Positions 5,724 through 12,821 of a DNA stretch of 15,619 nt are shown one piece after another. The stretch is from the NCBI GenBank assembly GCA_036821645.1, contig DAISJD010000074.1, positions 1 through 15,619 of the forward strand, in the 5' to 3' direction. The stretch comes from DAISJD01 sp036821645. GTDB taxonomy: Bacteria > Pseudomonadota > Alphaproteobacteria > ATCC43930 > CGMCC-115725. A model generated the notes under the pieces. The model was not told the origin of the DNA and did not search any database. It was given only the letters and a program-made list of their open reading frames with translations. The stretch's first letter is position 1. Each line of letters opens with the position of its first letter. Made by a program: the position numbers and the translations under genes.

Positions 5724-7283
5724 ATGGCTCTTGATCGCGCGTCTGCACGGCGCATTCTGGATCGTTTGACCTATGGCCCTTTGCCGGGGCAGGTGGATCA
5801 GCTCGTCAATGGTGGTCTATCAGTTTGGTTGAACGAACAATTATCCGCCCCGAAAGCCGACGATCCGGCCACGGCGGCCCTGTTGAATGCCGCGCAGATT
5901 CCTGTGGCCCGCCTTGATGCCAATGGAAAGCCTGTCGTTCATCTCGAACCGATCACCTATCTTGTCGCCGATCCTACCGTATCTTGGACTCTGAAAAAGA
6001 CGGTGCAGGCACCGACGATTTTCATTCCCGTTCAAGAAGTTCGCGCGGCCACTCTGATTAGGGCAACGGCATCACCCTATCAACTGCGCGAATTGATGGT
6101 GCAGTTTTGGCATAATCATTTTTCCCTCGATGCGACGATTTCAAAAGTGACCGCCGCCATGTTTGCCGTCTATCATCGGGACGTGATACGCCCCAATGTT
6201 TTCGGCAATTTCAAGACCATGTTGTTGGCGACCGCGAAATCTGCGGCTATGTTGGATTATCTCAATCTGCGCCTTTCCAGCCGCAAGCAACCGAATGAGA
6301 ATTATGCCCGCGAAGTGATCGAACAATATACGCTTGGCAGTGGTGCCTATTTGGGCAAAGGGGGCGATCAACCGTCCGTCTCGACTGGCTATACCGATCT
6401 CGATATTCAACAAGCGGCGCGAGCCCTCTGCGGTTGGACGACGGCGAACGGGACGCAGCATAATGCCAGCGGCCAGTTACCTGATGATGGTTCCTTTCTG
6501 TTTAATGCGGGTAATCACGATTCCGGTGCCAAAAAGATTTTAGGAACCGTGATCCCAGCGGGTGGTGTCACGGAAGGCGAGGCGTTTTTATCCCTCATTG
6601 CGACACATCCGGCGACTGCGGCGTTTGTGTCCGCAAAAATGGTGCGGTGGCTCGCCGGTGAACGGCCGAGTACGAAACTCCTTGCTGCGGCCAAAGCGAC
6701 CTGGATTGCCGGTATGAATAGCCAAACCCAATTGGCCGAGGTCATTCGTACGATCGTAACCCATCCCGATTTCGCGACTGCACCTGTCGCCAAGGTGAAG
6801 GATCCCTTGCGGTTCTGCATCTCTTTGTTCCGCGTGTCGGGCGTCATGCCGCGTTTCGTCCCGTCTCTGGCGTCGGTGCCGGAACATTTTGGTTTTCCCT
6901 TTTACACATGGCCCTCGCCGGACGGAATCCCCGATCAATCAAGCCTTTGGACCAGCAGTACATCTTTGTTGGATCGGTGGAACATCGTGCCGACCCTGCT
7001 TGGGTCCGGCGAGATTTATCCCAATAAAACGGCCTTTACCGAGGTAACGGCGCAAGGTGTGGGCGGTTTGGGGAAAATCACGGCGCAAACGGCCATTGAT
7101 TTTTGGTCAAATCGCTTGCTGGCGAGTGGGACGGGAATGGCATCGCGCCAAGCCTTGGTCAATTTTGCCGCACAAGCCGACATGTTCGGCCCGACAGGCA
7201 GTGTAAAATCAGCGGCCCTTGAAAATGTTCTGCGTCGTCTGGTGGCGGCCATCGCGTGCGTGCCGGAATTCCAGACGATTTAG
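5724..7283 (+). CDS. DUF1800 family protein
   Basis: This 519-residue protein has the DUF1800 signature blocks: a helical start RASARRILDRLTYGP (5-19), MVQFWHNHFS (125-134), AMLDYLN (175-181), SRKQPNENYAREVIE (186-200) then QYTLGSG, DIQQAARALCGWT (227-239), NHDSGAKKILG (264-274), THPATAAFVSAKMVRWL (294-310) and WPSPDGIPD (396-404). The biochemical function of the family is unknown; it is nearly always found next to DUF1501, as here. Unlike its partner it shows no N-terminal signal peptide or membrane segment, so it is either cytoplasmic or exported together with the Tat substrate upstream (inference). The start ATG 5724 is preceded by AAGGAAGTAGGG. Gene order here is DUF1501 first; the reverse order is common elsewhere, by recollection. 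It ends convergently with the flavodoxin gene. Confidence 0.93.
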   Translation: MALDRASARRILDRLTYGPLPGQVDQLVNGGLSVWLNEQLSAPKADDPATAALLNAAQIPVARLDANGKPVVHLEPITYLVADPTVSWTLKKTVQAPTIFIPVQEVRAATLIRATASPYQLRELMVQFWHNHFSLDATISKVTAAMFAVYHRDVIRPNVFGNFKTMLLATAKSAAMLDYLNLRLSSRKQPNENYAREVIEQYTLGSGAYLGKGGDQPSVSTGYTDLDIQQAARALCGWTTANGTQHNASGQLPDDGSFLFNAGNHDSGAKKILGTVIPAGGVTEGEAFLSLIATHPATAAFVSAKMVRWLAGERPSTKLLAAAKATWIAGMNSQTQLAEVIRTIVTHPDFATAPVAKVKDPLRFCISLFRVSGVMPRFVPSLASVPEHFGFPFYTWPSPDGIPDQSSLWTSSTSLLDRWNIVPTLLGSGEIYPNKTAFTEVTAQGVGGLGKITAQTAIDFWSNRLLASGTGMASRQALVNFAAQADMFGPTGSVKSAALENVLRRLVAAIACVPEFQTI

Positions 7284-7307
7284 GTCCAGTGCTAGGCATA
7301 GGGAGAG

Positions 7308-7330
7308 GGCAGGGTTCTGAGTTCCCCGCC
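7308..7330. terminator. possible bidirectional terminator between convergent genes
   Basis: GGCAGGG (7308-7314) and CCCCGCC (7324-7330) pair at six of seven positions around a nine-base loop, in the 69-base gap between two convergent genes. Only a short TTT follows on the plus strand, so the evidence is weak. Confidence 0.35.
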
Positions 7331-7352
7331 CCCTTTGCAGCCAGACGGGCGA

Positions 7353-7928
7353 TTATGCCTTGAGGCGTTTGGCGAATCCGGCGATGCGGGCCCCGTAAAG
7401 CTTGGCGGTTTCAAGATCGCTCTCGAACGGCCCCTCTTCGGGGGTCGAATCGCTGGGTGATTGAGCGAGTGCTCCTGAAAAACCGCCGAGCCAATTCACA
7501 TCCGAGCGCTGTGCATCTTTTTTGCTAGACGGCATCAGGCCGGTTCCGACCCAAACCATGCTGTGTTGCATGGCAAAGGTCATGAGATAGCTGATCGTAT
7601 TGGCCTTGTCGCCGTTCGGAGAAGCGGAATTCGTGAAACCGCCGGCGATCTTGTCCTTCCATTGTCCGACGAACCAGGCCTTGGAACTGGCGTCGGCGAA
7701 TTTCTTGAATTGCCATGCGACATTGCCCATGTAGGTCGGGCTGCCGAAGACCACGGCATCGGCACCGGCAAGGGCGGCCCAATCGGCATCGGTGACGGCA
7801 CCCTCTTGATCGATCCGAATGAGCGTGGCTTCTACCCCGTCGACACTGGCGGCGCCATTCTGGACGGCTTCGGCTTGGCGCACCGTATGGCCGTATCCGC
7901 TAAAATAAACAACTGCAACGTGGGCCAT
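7353..7928 (-). CDS. WrbA-like flavodoxin-fold protein (FMN-dependent NAD(P)H reductase type)
   Basis: From ATG 7928 the protein has 191 residues with a flavodoxin fold. The FMN phosphate loop is SGYGHT (10-15), the second FMN loop is GSPTYMGN (62-69), followed by FKKFADAS, and the third is GGFTNSAS (96-103). Then comes a segment QHSMVWVGTGLMP (121-133) like that of WrbA quinone reductases. Likely roles are two-electron reduction of quinones or other flavin-dependent redox work in the cytoplasm; the substrate cannot be told. It is somewhat shorter and more divergent than E. coli WrbA, so no symbol is given. The start is supported by GGAGG nine bases upstream; the longer frame going upstream to 8402 overlaps the slipin gene out of frame and is not used. 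It lies 97 bases downstream of the slipin gene on the same strand and may have its own promoter. Confidence 0.88.
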   Translation of the reverse strand: MAHVAVVYFSGYGHTVRQAEAVQNGAASVDGVEATLIRIDQEGAVTDADWAALAGADAVVFGSPTYMGNVAWQFKKFADASSKAWFVGQWKDKIAGGFTNSASPNGDKANTISYLMTFAMQHSMVWVGTGLMPSSKKDAQRSDVNWLGGFSGALAQSPSDSTPEEGPFESDLETAKLYGARIAGFAKRLKA

Positions 7929-7961
7929 GATTGGCATCCTCCGAATTGGTTTGTACGGGGT

Positions 7962-7989
7962 CATATAGGTCTGTTTGCGGTGTGGGCAA
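7962..7989 (-). promoter_or_regulatory. candidate sigma70 promoter of the flavodoxin gene
   Basis: On the minus strand TTGCCC (7989-7984) is followed after 16 bases by TATATG (7967-7962), about 33 bases before the ATG at 7928. Both boxes are fair, and the position fits an independent promoter after the slipin gene. Confidence 0.4.
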
Positions 7990-8025
7990 TGGCACTTTGC
8001 GCCGACACAGGCTATCCCGTCGGTT

Positions 8026-8811
8026 CTACCCCACTGACGGTTGGTGTTTCGCCATGGCCGCCGCCGTCCAGGCACCGCCCGATCCGGCCATGGCCTCCAT
8101 CGGCATGGCGACCACGATCGTACTGTTATGTTCGACGCCGATTTCCGCCAGCGTTTGCAACCGGCGCAATTCAAGCGCCCCCGGTGATCCCGAGATTTTC
8201 TGTGCCGCCTCGGCCAGGGTGACGGCGGCCTGCAATTCGCCTTCCGCCTTGATGATGCGCGCCCGACGTTCGCGGATTGCCTCGGCTTCGCGCGCAATGG
8301 CCCGCTGCATCGTTTCGGGAATATCGAGGTCGCGCAATTCGACGGCCGGTATTTCGACCCCCCAATCGAGACAGGATTCGGTAATCGTGGTGCGCAAGCC
8401 ATTATTAATCTTGCTGCGGTCTTTCAACAGATCGTCCAGTTCATTTTGGCCGATCGTGTCGCGCAGGGCCGTCTCGGCGGCCTGACGCACGGCCGAGCGC
8501 CAATTTTCGACCGCCACGCATACTTTCGTTGCGTGGGCGACGCGATACCACAAGACCGCGTTGATTTTGACGGCGACACCGTCCTTGGTCACGGTTTCCT
8601 GCGGATCGAGGACCAGGGTGATCGTGCGCATATCGACCTTGACCGCCCGATCGACCACGGGAATGAGCCAATACCAACCCGGCCCTCGTTCCGGGCGAAG
8701 CCGACCGAGGCGGAAAATGACCGCACGCTCATATTCCTGATTGAGGCCGAAACCCTGACTGACGATAATGATGAGGAAGATAAAAAAGATGCCATAGGAA
8801 ATAAAAAACAT
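8026..8811 (-). CDS. slipin (SPFH/band 7 membrane protein)
   Basis: The 261-residue protein starts with one membrane helix (roughly residues 3-19) and continues directly into an SPFH domain: NQEYERAVIFRLGR (24-37), GPGWYWLIPVVDRAVKVDMR (43-62), then VTKDGVAVKINAVLWYRV (74-91), and ALRDTIGQNELDDLL (115-129). A charged helical region follows (about 160-205, with REAEAIRERRARIIKAEGE), the coiled oligomerisation segment of slipins. SPFH proteins form large membrane rings that organise membrane domains or regulate proteases. Slipins are often paired with an NfeD protein; none is encoded beside this one. The start has a strong ribosome site, AGGAG seven bases before ATG. Its likely promoter is strong and overlaps a palindrome. 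The C-terminal tail after residue 240 is short and Ala/Gly rich. Confidence 0.93.
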   Translation of the reverse strand: MFFISYGIFFIFLIIIVSQGFGLNQEYERAVIFRLGRLRPERGPGWYWLIPVVDRAVKVDMRTITLVLDPQETVTKDGVAVKINAVLWYRVAHATKVCVAVENWRSAVRQAAETALRDTIGQNELDDLLKDRSKINNGLRTTITESCLDWGVEIPAVELRDLDIPETMQRAIAREAEAIRERRARIIKAEGELQAAVTLAEAAQKISGSPGALELRRLQTLAEIGVEHNSTIVVAMPMEAMAGSGGAWTAAAMAKHQPSVG

Positions 8812-8840
8812 TTTATTCTCCTGTCGATGTGCACCAATAT

Positions 8841-8869
8841 TATATATTTTTCGATTTTTGACTAGTCAA
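8841..8869 (-). promoter_or_regulatory. strong sigma70-like promoter of the slipin gene
   Basis: On the minus strand TTGACT (8869-8864) is separated by exactly 17 bases from TATATA (8846-8841); TATAAT lies two bases further on (8844-8839, spacing 19). Transcription would begin about 25 bases before the ATG. The -35 box is inside the 18-bp palindrome. Confidence 0.65.
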
Positions 8870-8872
8870 AAA
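8855..8872. promoter_or_regulatory. perfect 18-bp palindrome overlapping the slipin -35 box (candidate operator)
   Basis: TTTTTGACTAGTCAAAAA reads the same on both strands without a mismatch. It covers the -35 box of the slipin promoter and, by symmetry, offers a TTGACT to the plus strand towards argC, though no good -10 follows there. Its place suggests binding of a dimeric regulator. Confidence 0.7.
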
Positions 8873-9082
8873 CGAGCGGCACAGATGGCGTTTGACCGGA
8901 AAGAGCTGGCAACCCGGCGATGTGCCTCTGAGCCACGCCCCATGTCGTGGCGGCGCGGCTGATGCGACATGGGTGCACCCTTGCAGGATTTGCGTCTCGG
9001 GGCCATGCGAGGCAGGATCGCAGGAGATGAGCAAGGGCCGATGCGTGGGCAAGGCCGATCGATCAAGCGGCAGGGGTGGACG
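8873..9082 (+). promoter_or_regulatory. argC leader with alternative hairpins
   Basis: This non-coding stretch before argC contains GCCACG (8932-8937) pairing with CGTGGC (8946-8951), and CCCATGTCG (8939-8947) pairing with CGACATGGG (8965-8973). The two stems share bases 8946-8947 and enclose each other's partners, so they exclude one another. A 10-bp palindrome GGGTGCACCC follows at 8971-8980. A short frame from ATG 9028 has AGGAG right before it but runs out of frame into argC and is not called as a gene. The argC promoter was not identified. A conserved leader or attenuator is possible. Confidence 0.4.
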
Positions 9083-10129
9083 ATGGCACAGGGGCAATGG
9101 CGGGTCGCAGTTTTAGGGGCGAGCGGATATACCGGCGCCGAGCTTTTGCGCTTATTGCCCACCCATCCCGGGGTTGCCATCACGGCGCTGACCGGCGATC
9201 GCCAGGCGGGAAAGCCCATTGCTGCGGTCTTTGCGCATCTGGATGGGTTCGGCCTGCCCGATCTGGTGAAGGTCGATGATGTCGGCTGGGATGGGATCGA
9301 CGGGGTGTTTTGTTGCCTGCCGCATGGCACGACGCAGGAGATTATCGCCCGCCTGCCGACCCATCTTAAAATCGTCGATCTGTCGGCGGATTTTCGACTG
9401 CACAATGTCGAGACCTATGCCGAATGGTACGGCCATGCGCATCAGGCACCGGATTTGCAACGGGAAGCCGTCTATGGCCTGACCGAATGGGCGCGTCCGG
9501 CTTTGAAGAATACCCGGCTCTGTGCATCGCCCGGCTGCTATCCGACCTCGGCGCAATTGCCGTTGATCCCCCTGTTGCGCCAAGGGTTGATCAACCCGGA
9601 CGACATTATCATCGATGCCAAATCCGGGGTCAGCGGGGCCGGACGGTCCGCGAAAGAAGCCAATCTTTTCACCGAAGTGGCCGAAGGTATCCATGCTTAC
9701 GGCCTCGGCAATCACCGTCATGCGCCCGAGATCGAACAGGGATTGTCCGATGCGGCGGGGCGGCCCGTTTTGGTGAATTTCACGCCCCACTTGATGCCCA
9801 TGTCCCGTGGGATCTTATCGACGATTTATGTGCGCCTGGCAGGAGATGCGACGGCAGCCGATCTTCAGGCGGCCCTGGCCCAAACCTATGCCGACGAGCC
9901 GTTCGTGCGGGTCTTGCCGTTGGGGTCGGTGCCGGCGACCCGGCATGTGCGCGGCTCTAACCTGTGTCTCATCGGCGTCGTCGCCGATCGGTTGCCGGGC
10001 CGCGCCATGATCGTGTCGGTCATCGACAATCTGGTGAAAGGGGCCTCAGGTCAGGCGATCCAGAATATGAATGTCATGGTGGGGTTCGCCGAGACGGACG
10101 GGTTGGCGGCGCGTCCCTTGTTTCCGTGA
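9083..10129 (+). CDS. argC: N-acetyl-gamma-glutamyl-phosphate reductase
   Basis: ArgC reduces N-acetylglutamyl phosphate to the semialdehyde with NADPH, the third step of arginine synthesis, in the cytoplasm. From ATG 9083 the protein has 348 residues, the usual length. It shows the nucleotide-binding start VAVLGASGYTGAELLRLL (8-25), the family blocks CCLPHGTT (77-84) and VDLSADFRL (98-106), the catalytic cysteine C152 in SPGCYPT, DAKSGVSGAGR (178-188), the histidine motif GNHRHAPEIEQ (209-219), and a C-terminal DNLVKGASGQAIQNMN. The frame continues upstream to 8969, but only ATG 9083 puts the Rossmann strand at the N-terminus; GGGGTGGA precedes it. The gene for a carbonic anhydrase-like protein follows after 35 bases. 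argC often follows rplM-rpsI in alphaproteobacteria; here it does not. Confidence 0.96.
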   Translation: MAQGQWRVAVLGASGYTGAELLRLLPTHPGVAITALTGDRQAGKPIAAVFAHLDGFGLPDLVKVDDVGWDGIDGVFCCLPHGTTQEIIARLPTHLKIVDLSADFRLHNVETYAEWYGHAHQAPDLQREAVYGLTEWARPALKNTRLCASPGCYPTSAQLPLIPLLRQGLINPDDIIIDAKSGVSGAGRSAKEANLFTEVAEGIHAYGLGNHRHAPEIEQGLSDAAGRPVLVNFTPHLMPMSRGILSTIYVRLAGDATAADLQAALAQTYADEPFVRVLPLGSVPATRHVRGSNLCLIGVVADRLPGRAMIVSVIDNLVKGASGQAIQNMNVMVGFAETDGLAARPLFP

Positions 10130-10164
10130 TTTTTTCAAAGGCATGCGATCGAAAGGACCGGCCC

Positions 10165-10686
10165 ATGGCCCTCATTCTTCCCTTCAAAGGCATTCACCCG
10201 ATCATCGCCGAGGATGCGTTCATTGCGGCCAATGCCACGGTGATCGGGGATACGGTGATCGGGGCCGGGAGTTCCGTTTGGTTCGGGGCCATCATTCGCG
10301 GCGATGTCAACACGGTACGTATCGGGGCGCGCAGCAATATTCAAGATGGCACGATCATCCATGTTTCGCGCCTGCGGTCCGGTACGGTGATCGGCGATGA
10401 TGTCTCGATCGGACACCAAGCCTTGATTCACGCCTGTACGCTTGAAACCGGCTGTTTTATCGGCATGAATGCCGTGGTGATGGATGATGTCGTCGTCGAA
10501 TCCGGGGCTATGGTTGCGGCGGGGGCCATGGTGACACCGGGCAAACGGGTGCCGCGCGGACAATTATGGGCTGGGCGACCGGCGAAATTGCTGCGCCTGT
10601 TGAGCGATGACGATCTGGACATGATGGTCGGGACGACGCGTGCCTATACGGCCTTGGCTCAAACCTATCGGGCTGACATGGGGTGA
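10165..10686 (+). CDS. gamma-class carbonic anhydrase-like hexapeptide-repeat protein
   Basis: The 173-residue protein is a left-handed beta-helix built of hexapeptide repeats, for example VIGDTVIGAGSSVWFGAIIRGD (two adjacent turns, 26-47) and VIGDDVSIGHQALIH (75-89). The zinc histidines of the gamma carbonic anhydrase family are present: H66 (IIHV), H84 (IGHQ) and H89 (IHAC), with R45/D47 and Q60/D61 also in place. Bacterial members (YrdA/PaaY/CaiE-like) vary in activity: some hydrate CO2, others do not under normal assay. AAGGA lies seven bases before ATG 10165. Coupled to argC, it could supply bicarbonate for carbamoyl phosphate and arginine synthesis, but that is inference. It ends convergently with the Rsm22-like gene. 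Confidence 0.92.
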   Translation: MALILPFKGIHPIIAEDAFIAANATVIGDTVIGAGSSVWFGAIIRGDVNTVRIGARSNIQDGTIIHVSRLRSGTVIGDDVSIGHQALIHACTLETGCFIGMNAVVMDDVVVESGAMVAAGAMVTPGKRVPRGQLWAGRPAKLLRLLSDDDLDMMVGTTRAYTALAQTYRADMG

Positions 10687-10688
10687 CG

Positions 10689-10724
10689 GGGGCGAGGTCG
10701 GGAAAAATCAGGGTTCTTCGCCCC
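10689..10724. terminator. possible terminator hairpin at the convergent 3' ends
   Basis: GGGGCGAGG (10689-10697) pairs with CTTCGCCCC (10716-10724) over nine positions, one of them a G-T pair. A wider inverted repeat GACGGGGG (10685-10692) with CCCCCGTC (10733-10740) competes for the same left arm. The hairpin begins just after the carbonic anhydrase gene and covers the last codons of the Rsm22-like gene. A run of T follows only loosely on the plus strand. Confidence 0.35.
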
Positions 10725-11763
10725 TATCTTCACCCCCGTCCTCACGCCTGTCTATGTCGAGGGACCGGGGGCATGATTCGGGCGATAAGGATTGGCCCCA
10801 CCGCCATTTTCGGGCGGCCTTATAGGCATCCTTCTGTCGTGCCGGAAACCGGACCGGCCCCGCTTGGCCGTTTTTGCGACAGAGATCGACTTCGACCCAG
10901 GGTTTGGACTGGCGCGGCGGAAAAAGGACATGGGCGTGGGGGCGCTGCAAAGGGCTGCGGCTTGCGACGAGCCAACTGAATTTTTCGTCTTCGAACGGGA
11001 CTTCGGCTTCTTTTACCATCAAATGTAGGCGGGACCGGGGTAGGCGAACGGCCCGATGACACCAAGCCGGACCAGTGCTGAGCGGGCAGGTCCCATCATG
11101 GGGGCAGGGGGCTGCGATATAGGCCCCTTGAGCGATCAAGCGGCTGCGGGCGGTTCGGATTCGTTCGGCACCGCCGGGCGTGCCGGGTTCGATCACGACC
11201 AGGACATGGGCCGCCGCCGCCCAGGCCCGGTCGATCAGGTCTTGGCGCTTGGCGGGGGCGATTTCGTTCAAGGCGTAGGAAAGCGTGACGAGATCGGCGG
11301 TGAGATCGGGGGGCAGGGCCCGTTCCAAATCGCTCGCCCGCCAATCGGCGTGCCGCAAGGTTGGCGGGCCGACTTGCGCCAATGTCTTGCCCATTGCAAT
11401 GAACAGGGAGTCTCGTTCGACGAGCGTGATCCGATCCAGGCTCGGCCAGTGCCGCAAGGCAGCCCAGGCGGCAGTGCCGGGACCGGCCCCCAGATCAAGC
11501 TGTGAGTGCAGCGGTCGGTCCAACAGCGGGACGAGATCTGCCAGTACCGCATCAAGGGTGGCATAGGTTGCCGGCAGACGACAGGCGAGATAGGCCAGCA
11601 TGGCGCGATCGCCAGAGATGGAGCCCGCCTCCGCGCGGTACCGGGCGGAAACAGCATGGGCACCCGATTTCAAGACGGCACGCCCGGCACTGGCAAGATG
11701 GGTCTCGATCAGGGCGGTAATGGCATCGCTCAAGCTGGCGGGAAGGCTGTGGGGTTGGGCCAT
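10708..11763 (-). CDS. Rsm22-like small-ribosomal-subunit methyltransferase-fold protein
   Basis: From ATG 11763 the protein has 351 residues. It matches the Rsm22/METTL17 family: AVSARYRAEAGSISGDRAMLAYLACRLPATYA (start 38, given here in pieces: SARYRAEAG, DRAMLAYLACRLPATY), a SAM-binding-like LDLGAGPGTAAWAA (89-102), SYALNE (162-167), IEPGTPGG, and the cysteine block CPHDGTCPLS (220-229) with WCHRAVRLPRS (234-244) and FEDEKFSWL. C220, C226, C235 and, further on, C295 in VDLC correspond to the four ligands of the [4Fe-4S] cluster known in the mitochondrial proteins, where the family helps assemble the small ribosomal subunit. The bacterial role is presumed similar. It starts seven bases after the EamA gene stop, so they are one operon. 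Confidence 0.9.
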   Translation of the reverse strand: MAQPHSLPASLSDAITALIETHLASAGRAVLKSGAHAVSARYRAEAGSISGDRAMLAYLACRLPATYATLDAVLADLVPLLDRPLHSQLDLGAGPGTAAWAALRHWPSLDRITLVERDSLFIAMGKTLAQVGPPTLRHADWRASDLERALPPDLTADLVTLSYALNEIAPAKRQDLIDRAWAAAAHVLVVIEPGTPGGAERIRTARSRLIAQGAYIAAPCPHDGTCPLSTGPAWCHRAVRLPRSRLHLMVKEAEVPFEDEKFSWLVASRSPLQRPHAHVLFPPRQSKPWVEVDLCRKNGQAGPVRFPARQKDAYKAARKWRWGQSLSPESCPRSLDIDRREDGGEDRGEEP

Positions 11764-11770
11764 GGTGCGG

Positions 11771-12793
11771 TTATGAGGATGAGGCGGTGGGCTTGCTGGT
11801 ATTGACCAGAAAAATGCCCGCGATGGCTCCAAGGCCGCCGATCAGAAGGGTGAGGGTCGGCCGATCGCCGAGTAAGAGCCAGGCGGTGCCACTGGCCAAA
11901 ATCGGCTGAAGATAGACGAAACTGACCACTTGTCCCGCTGTTGCCCGCGCCAGGGCCCAGGTCCAGAGCAGATAGCCAAGGGTGCTGGCAATACTGCCGA
12001 GATAGAAGACCGTGAACAGGATGGGCCAAGGGGCGGCGGCGGCTTCGGCGAGGGCCAGGGGGGCGAAGGGCAAGAGACTGATCATGCCGACAAGGACGCT
12101 TGCCCCGGTCAATTGTTCCGGGCTCATCCGACGCAAGAGGGGTTTTTGATAGACGGCATGCGCGCTGCTTGCCAGAACTGCAATCAGAATGACGAGGGCC
12201 ATGGGATCGGGCGTGAACCCTTCCCCGCGATTGAGCGTGATGAGCAGGGCCCCCGCAAAGGCGAGACCGAGCCCGCCCCAGGCTCGCGCTGTCAGGCGTT
12301 CGCCCAACTGAACCGTGGCAAGACCGGCCGTGACGCCCGGCACCAGGGTCAGGACGACGGAGGCCGCCCCCGGCGAGAGGCTCGTCTGGGCAAAGACGAG
12401 GGTCAATTGATAGGTCGTGATCCCAATCAGGGCGACGACGATAACCCCAGGCCATGTTCGTCGCGGCGGCAGCTTCAAGCGACCACTGGCAAAGCCGAGG
12501 CCGAACCAGGACGAGGCGATGAGCGTGCGCAGGAAAACTAGACTGGTGGGGGATAAGGCCGTCAGGCAATAGGTGATCCCGACGAAGGCGGAAGACCCAA
12601 TCGCAAGGGCGGTCAAAATTGCCGCCAGGGTGAGAAGGGATAGCCCCTCGGTTGGCGTTTTTTTAACGGTGACGCTGGACAGAATAACGTCCCTTCCGAG
12701 GCTTTGCAGGATGGTGGGAAAACCGACCCCCACCCTGAAACTGCGCAGGGCATTCGCCGCCGTATGCCGTTTCAGGGCGTGATCGTCGGTCAT
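11771..12793 (-). CDS. EamA-family (DMT superfamily) permease
   Basis: The 340-residue protein is an inner-membrane transporter with two EamA repeats and about ten helices, beginning near residue 50 (LSLLTLAAILTALAIGSSAF). Conserved features include SPTSLVFLRTL, the helix-4/5 region SLSPGAASVVLTLVPGVTA (given in the usual place), the GERLTARAWGGLGLAFAGALLI repeat end and, in the second half, LGSIASTLGYLLW and YLQPILASGTAWLLLGD. EamA proteins export amino acids, metabolites or drugs; the substrate here cannot be told. The N-terminal 48 residues before the first helix are longer than usual and hydrophilic, so the start may lie further in (GTG 12733 is one option), though ATG 12793 has GAGGG next to it. 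It follows phaC by 28 bases and precedes the Rsm22-like gene by seven. Confidence 0.87.
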   Translation of the reverse strand: MTDDHALKRHTAANALRSFRVGVGFPTILQSLGRDVILSSVTVKKTPTEGLSLLTLAAILTALAIGSSAFVGITYCLTALSPTSLVFLRTLIASSWFGLGFASGRLKLPPRRTWPGVIVVALIGITTYQLTLVFAQTSLSPGAASVVLTLVPGVTAGLATVQLGERLTARAWGGLGLAFAGALLITLNRGEGFTPDPMALVILIAVLASSAHAVYQKPLLRRMSPEQLTGASVLVGMISLLPFAPLALAEAAAAPWPILFTVFYLGSIASTLGYLLWTWALARATAGQVVSFVYLQPILASGTAWLLLGDRPTLTLLIGGLGAIAGIFLVNTSKPTASSS

Positions 12794-12821
12794 CCCTCGC
12801 GCGGGGTTCGCCGATGACGGG

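Noticed and set aside
7353..8402. 349-residue version of the flavodoxin protein
   Set aside because: The upstream part overlaps the slipin gene in another frame and has no family resemblance; ATG 7928 has a good ribosome site and a canonical flavodoxin start.
8873..9082. Known riboswitch in the argC leader
   Set aside because: No conserved core of a riboswitch class I know could be matched; only the alternative stems are supported.
8866..9405. Long minus-strand frame opposite the start of argC
   Set aside because: It overlaps a secure gene (argC), has no recognisable motif and fits a GC-rich shadow frame.
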